Below are positions 4,980-5,780 of a DNA stretch of 5,780 nucleotides, piece after piece. Source of the DNA: CALIKW01 sp038998005. Lineage in GTDB: Archaea > Aenigmatarchaeota > Aenigmatarchaeia > CG10238-14 > SCSR01. Positions within the stretch are counted from its first letter, which is position 1. The number at the start of each line of letters is the position of its first letter. The notes beneath the pieces are model-generated. The model was not told the DNA's origin. It worked only from the letters and a program-made list of their open reading frames with translations, and searched no databases. The stretch spans positions 1 to 5,780 of the forward strand of contig JAVZIY010000042.1 in NCBI GenBank assembly GCA_038998005.1. The letters are read 5' to 3'. Position numbers and translations under genes: made by a program.

Positions 4980-5435
4980 GTGAACGAAAAAATTAAGAAA
5001 TTGCAGAAATACTATGAATTATCTCATAAAATTTTGGAAGCAGAAAAAGCAATAGATCATATAATTGATTATGAGCGAGAAATTTTGCTAAAAGGAAAGC
5101 CAGATTATGAGCAAGATTATGCACAAGAAGCTAGAGAAACTAAAAAAGAGCTTTATAAAAAACTTGAAATGATGAAAGGTGAAAGAGAAAAAATAGGTAA
5201 GGAAATAAAAGAATTTGGTTATGAACTAATGAGGAGAAAAAGTATACCAGAAAGAATAAAGCATTACTTTAAAGGGAAAAAATTTTTAATAATTCTTCTC
5301 TTAATCTTTTCTGTTTTCCTTCTTTCAAACAAAAAAGTTGGGTATATGATTTCACAAGAACATTTAAACCTAACTGCATTTTTAACTTCTCTTATCCTTA
5401 CATTTTTAATTCTCAAAATTCTTCGACTTCTATAA
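4980..5435 (+). CDS. Coiled-coil protein with two C-terminal membrane segments
   Basis: I do not recognise this 151-residue protein. Residues 1-98 are highly charged (Lys/Glu) and helical, probably a coiled coil broken near KGKPDYEQDY (38-47). Two hydrophobic segments follow, FLIILLLIFSVFLLS (102-116) and LTAFLTSLILTFLILKIL (131-148), separated by a short loop. It is therefore probably a membrane-anchored protein with its long N-terminal helix in the cytoplasm, since Arg/Lys residues flank the first segment (RIKHYFKGKK, 92-101). No signal peptide is seen. The start is GTG with no Shine-Dalgarno; no earlier in-frame start lies after the ppsA stop, and the next in-frame ATGs fall inside the charged helix. 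The last 23 bases overlap the convergent uL16 gene. A structural or tethering role is possible, but no function can be assigned. Confidence 0.75.
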   Translation: MNEKIKKLQKYYELSHKILEAEKAIDHIIDYEREILLKGKPDYEQDYAQEARETKKELYKKLEMMKGEREKIGKEIKEFGYELMRRKSIPERIKHYFKGKKFLIILLLIFSVFLLSNKKVGYMISQEHLNLTAFLTSLILTFLILKILRLL

Positions 5436-5780
5436 AAGTATGTGTCGGTAATTTAGATGAAAGTCTTTTCAAAGCCTGTTTACCAATTTCCAAATTTTCC
5501 TTGTTTATTTTCAACATAACTATTCTCTGATTCCCCCTTATTTGACATGCAACACCAACAGGCTTCCCAAAACTCAATCTCATTCCTTGAGAAAATCTAT
5601 CTGCTCCTGCTCCTGTTGCAACTGGCTTCTCTCTCAAAACATGATGTGGGTAAACAAGAAATTTTAAAAAATAGTTTGAAGGTCCTACCTTTTTTTCTAA
5701 AAATTTATGTGCAACTATTCTTGCGGCTTCAAGTGCGTTGTGCCTTATTTGAACAGCTCTTTTTGAAATTAGATAAAGTG
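5413..5780 (-). CDS. rpl10e: Ribosomal protein uL16 (archaeal L10e), 5' end outside window
   Basis: The minus strand encodes the C-terminal 121 or so residues of the large-subunit protein uL16, which contacts tRNA near the P site and helps organise the peptidyl transferase centre. The open frame runs through the right edge, so the N-terminus is missing. Reading inward from the edge, recognisable archaeal L10e segments are QIRHNALEAARIVAHKFLEK, then VYPHHVLREKPVA, then GAGADRFSQGMRLSFGKPVG, and finally KLPTHTFIEVEEF before TGA. The TTG at 5635-5637 is an internal Leu codon of HHVLREK and not the start. The C-terminus is complete and of normal form. The gene converges on and overlaps the membrane protein gene by 23 bases. 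No T-run terminator lies just beyond its stop; the first T6 on this strand is at 5331-5336, inside that neighbour. Confidence 0.96.
   Translation of the reverse strand, partial: LYLISKRAVQIRHNALEAARIVAHKFLEKKVGPSNYFLKFLVYPHHVLREKPVATGAGADRFSQGMRLSFGKPVGVACQIRGNQRIVMLKINKENLEIGKQALKRLSSKLPTHTFIEVEEF

Noticed and set aside
5635..5637. TTG as the start of the minus-strand gene at the right edge
   Set aside because: The frame continues upstream to the window edge with clear uL16 sequence (QIRHNALEAAR, VYPHHVL), so this TTG is an internal leucine.

Overview
The window is strongly AT-rich and looks archaeal. The evidence is an archaeal-type UMP kinase, an archaeal uL16 (L10e) ribosomal protein, a PEP synthase of the archaeal kind, a tRNA interrupted by a very short intron outside the canonical position, and TATA-like boxes about 20-30 bases before start codons that mostly lack Shine-Dalgarno sequences. 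The small, tightly packed genes would suit a DPANN-type lineage, but that placement is inference from style and not from a marker gene.

Layout, left to right. pyrH (UMP kinase, +) is followed closely by a tRNA-Thr(GGU) gene whose anticodon stem is split by a 12-base intron. Next is an overlapping HEPN/MNT gene pair (+), a toxin-antitoxin-like architecture in which the nucleotidyltransferase motif is intact but the HEPN protein lacks the RNase motif. After a 116-base intergenic stretch comes a second two-gene unit (+). It has its own TATA-like promoter, a 57-residue protein of unknown function, and then, behind a strong Shine-Dalgarno, a PD-(D/E)XK nuclease-like protein. The nuclease reading frame appears broken near its 3' end: a slippery-type TTTAAAG leads into a -1 frame that carries a more natural C-terminus. 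A long ppsA gene (phosphoenolpyruvate synthase, +) follows. Last are a small coiled-coil protein with two membrane segments (+) and, convergent and overlapping it by 23 bases, the 3' part of the gene for ribosomal protein uL16/L10e (-), which runs off the right edge.

How they fit together. pyrH, tRNA-Thr, ppsA and uL16 are housekeeping functions (pyrimidine nucleotides, translation, gluconeogenesis). The two small operons between tRNA-Thr and ppsA (HEPN-MNT and small ORF-nuclease) form an accessory island of about 1.75 kb. The nuclease gene has codon choices unlike ppsA (Lys exclusively AAA, Leu almost never TTG), consistent with separate ancestry. The best candidates for something undescribed are the small-protein/nuclease pair with its frameshift, and the HEPN-MNT pair with a catalytically atypical HEPN. 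No CRISPR array, insertion sequence or rRNA was seen.
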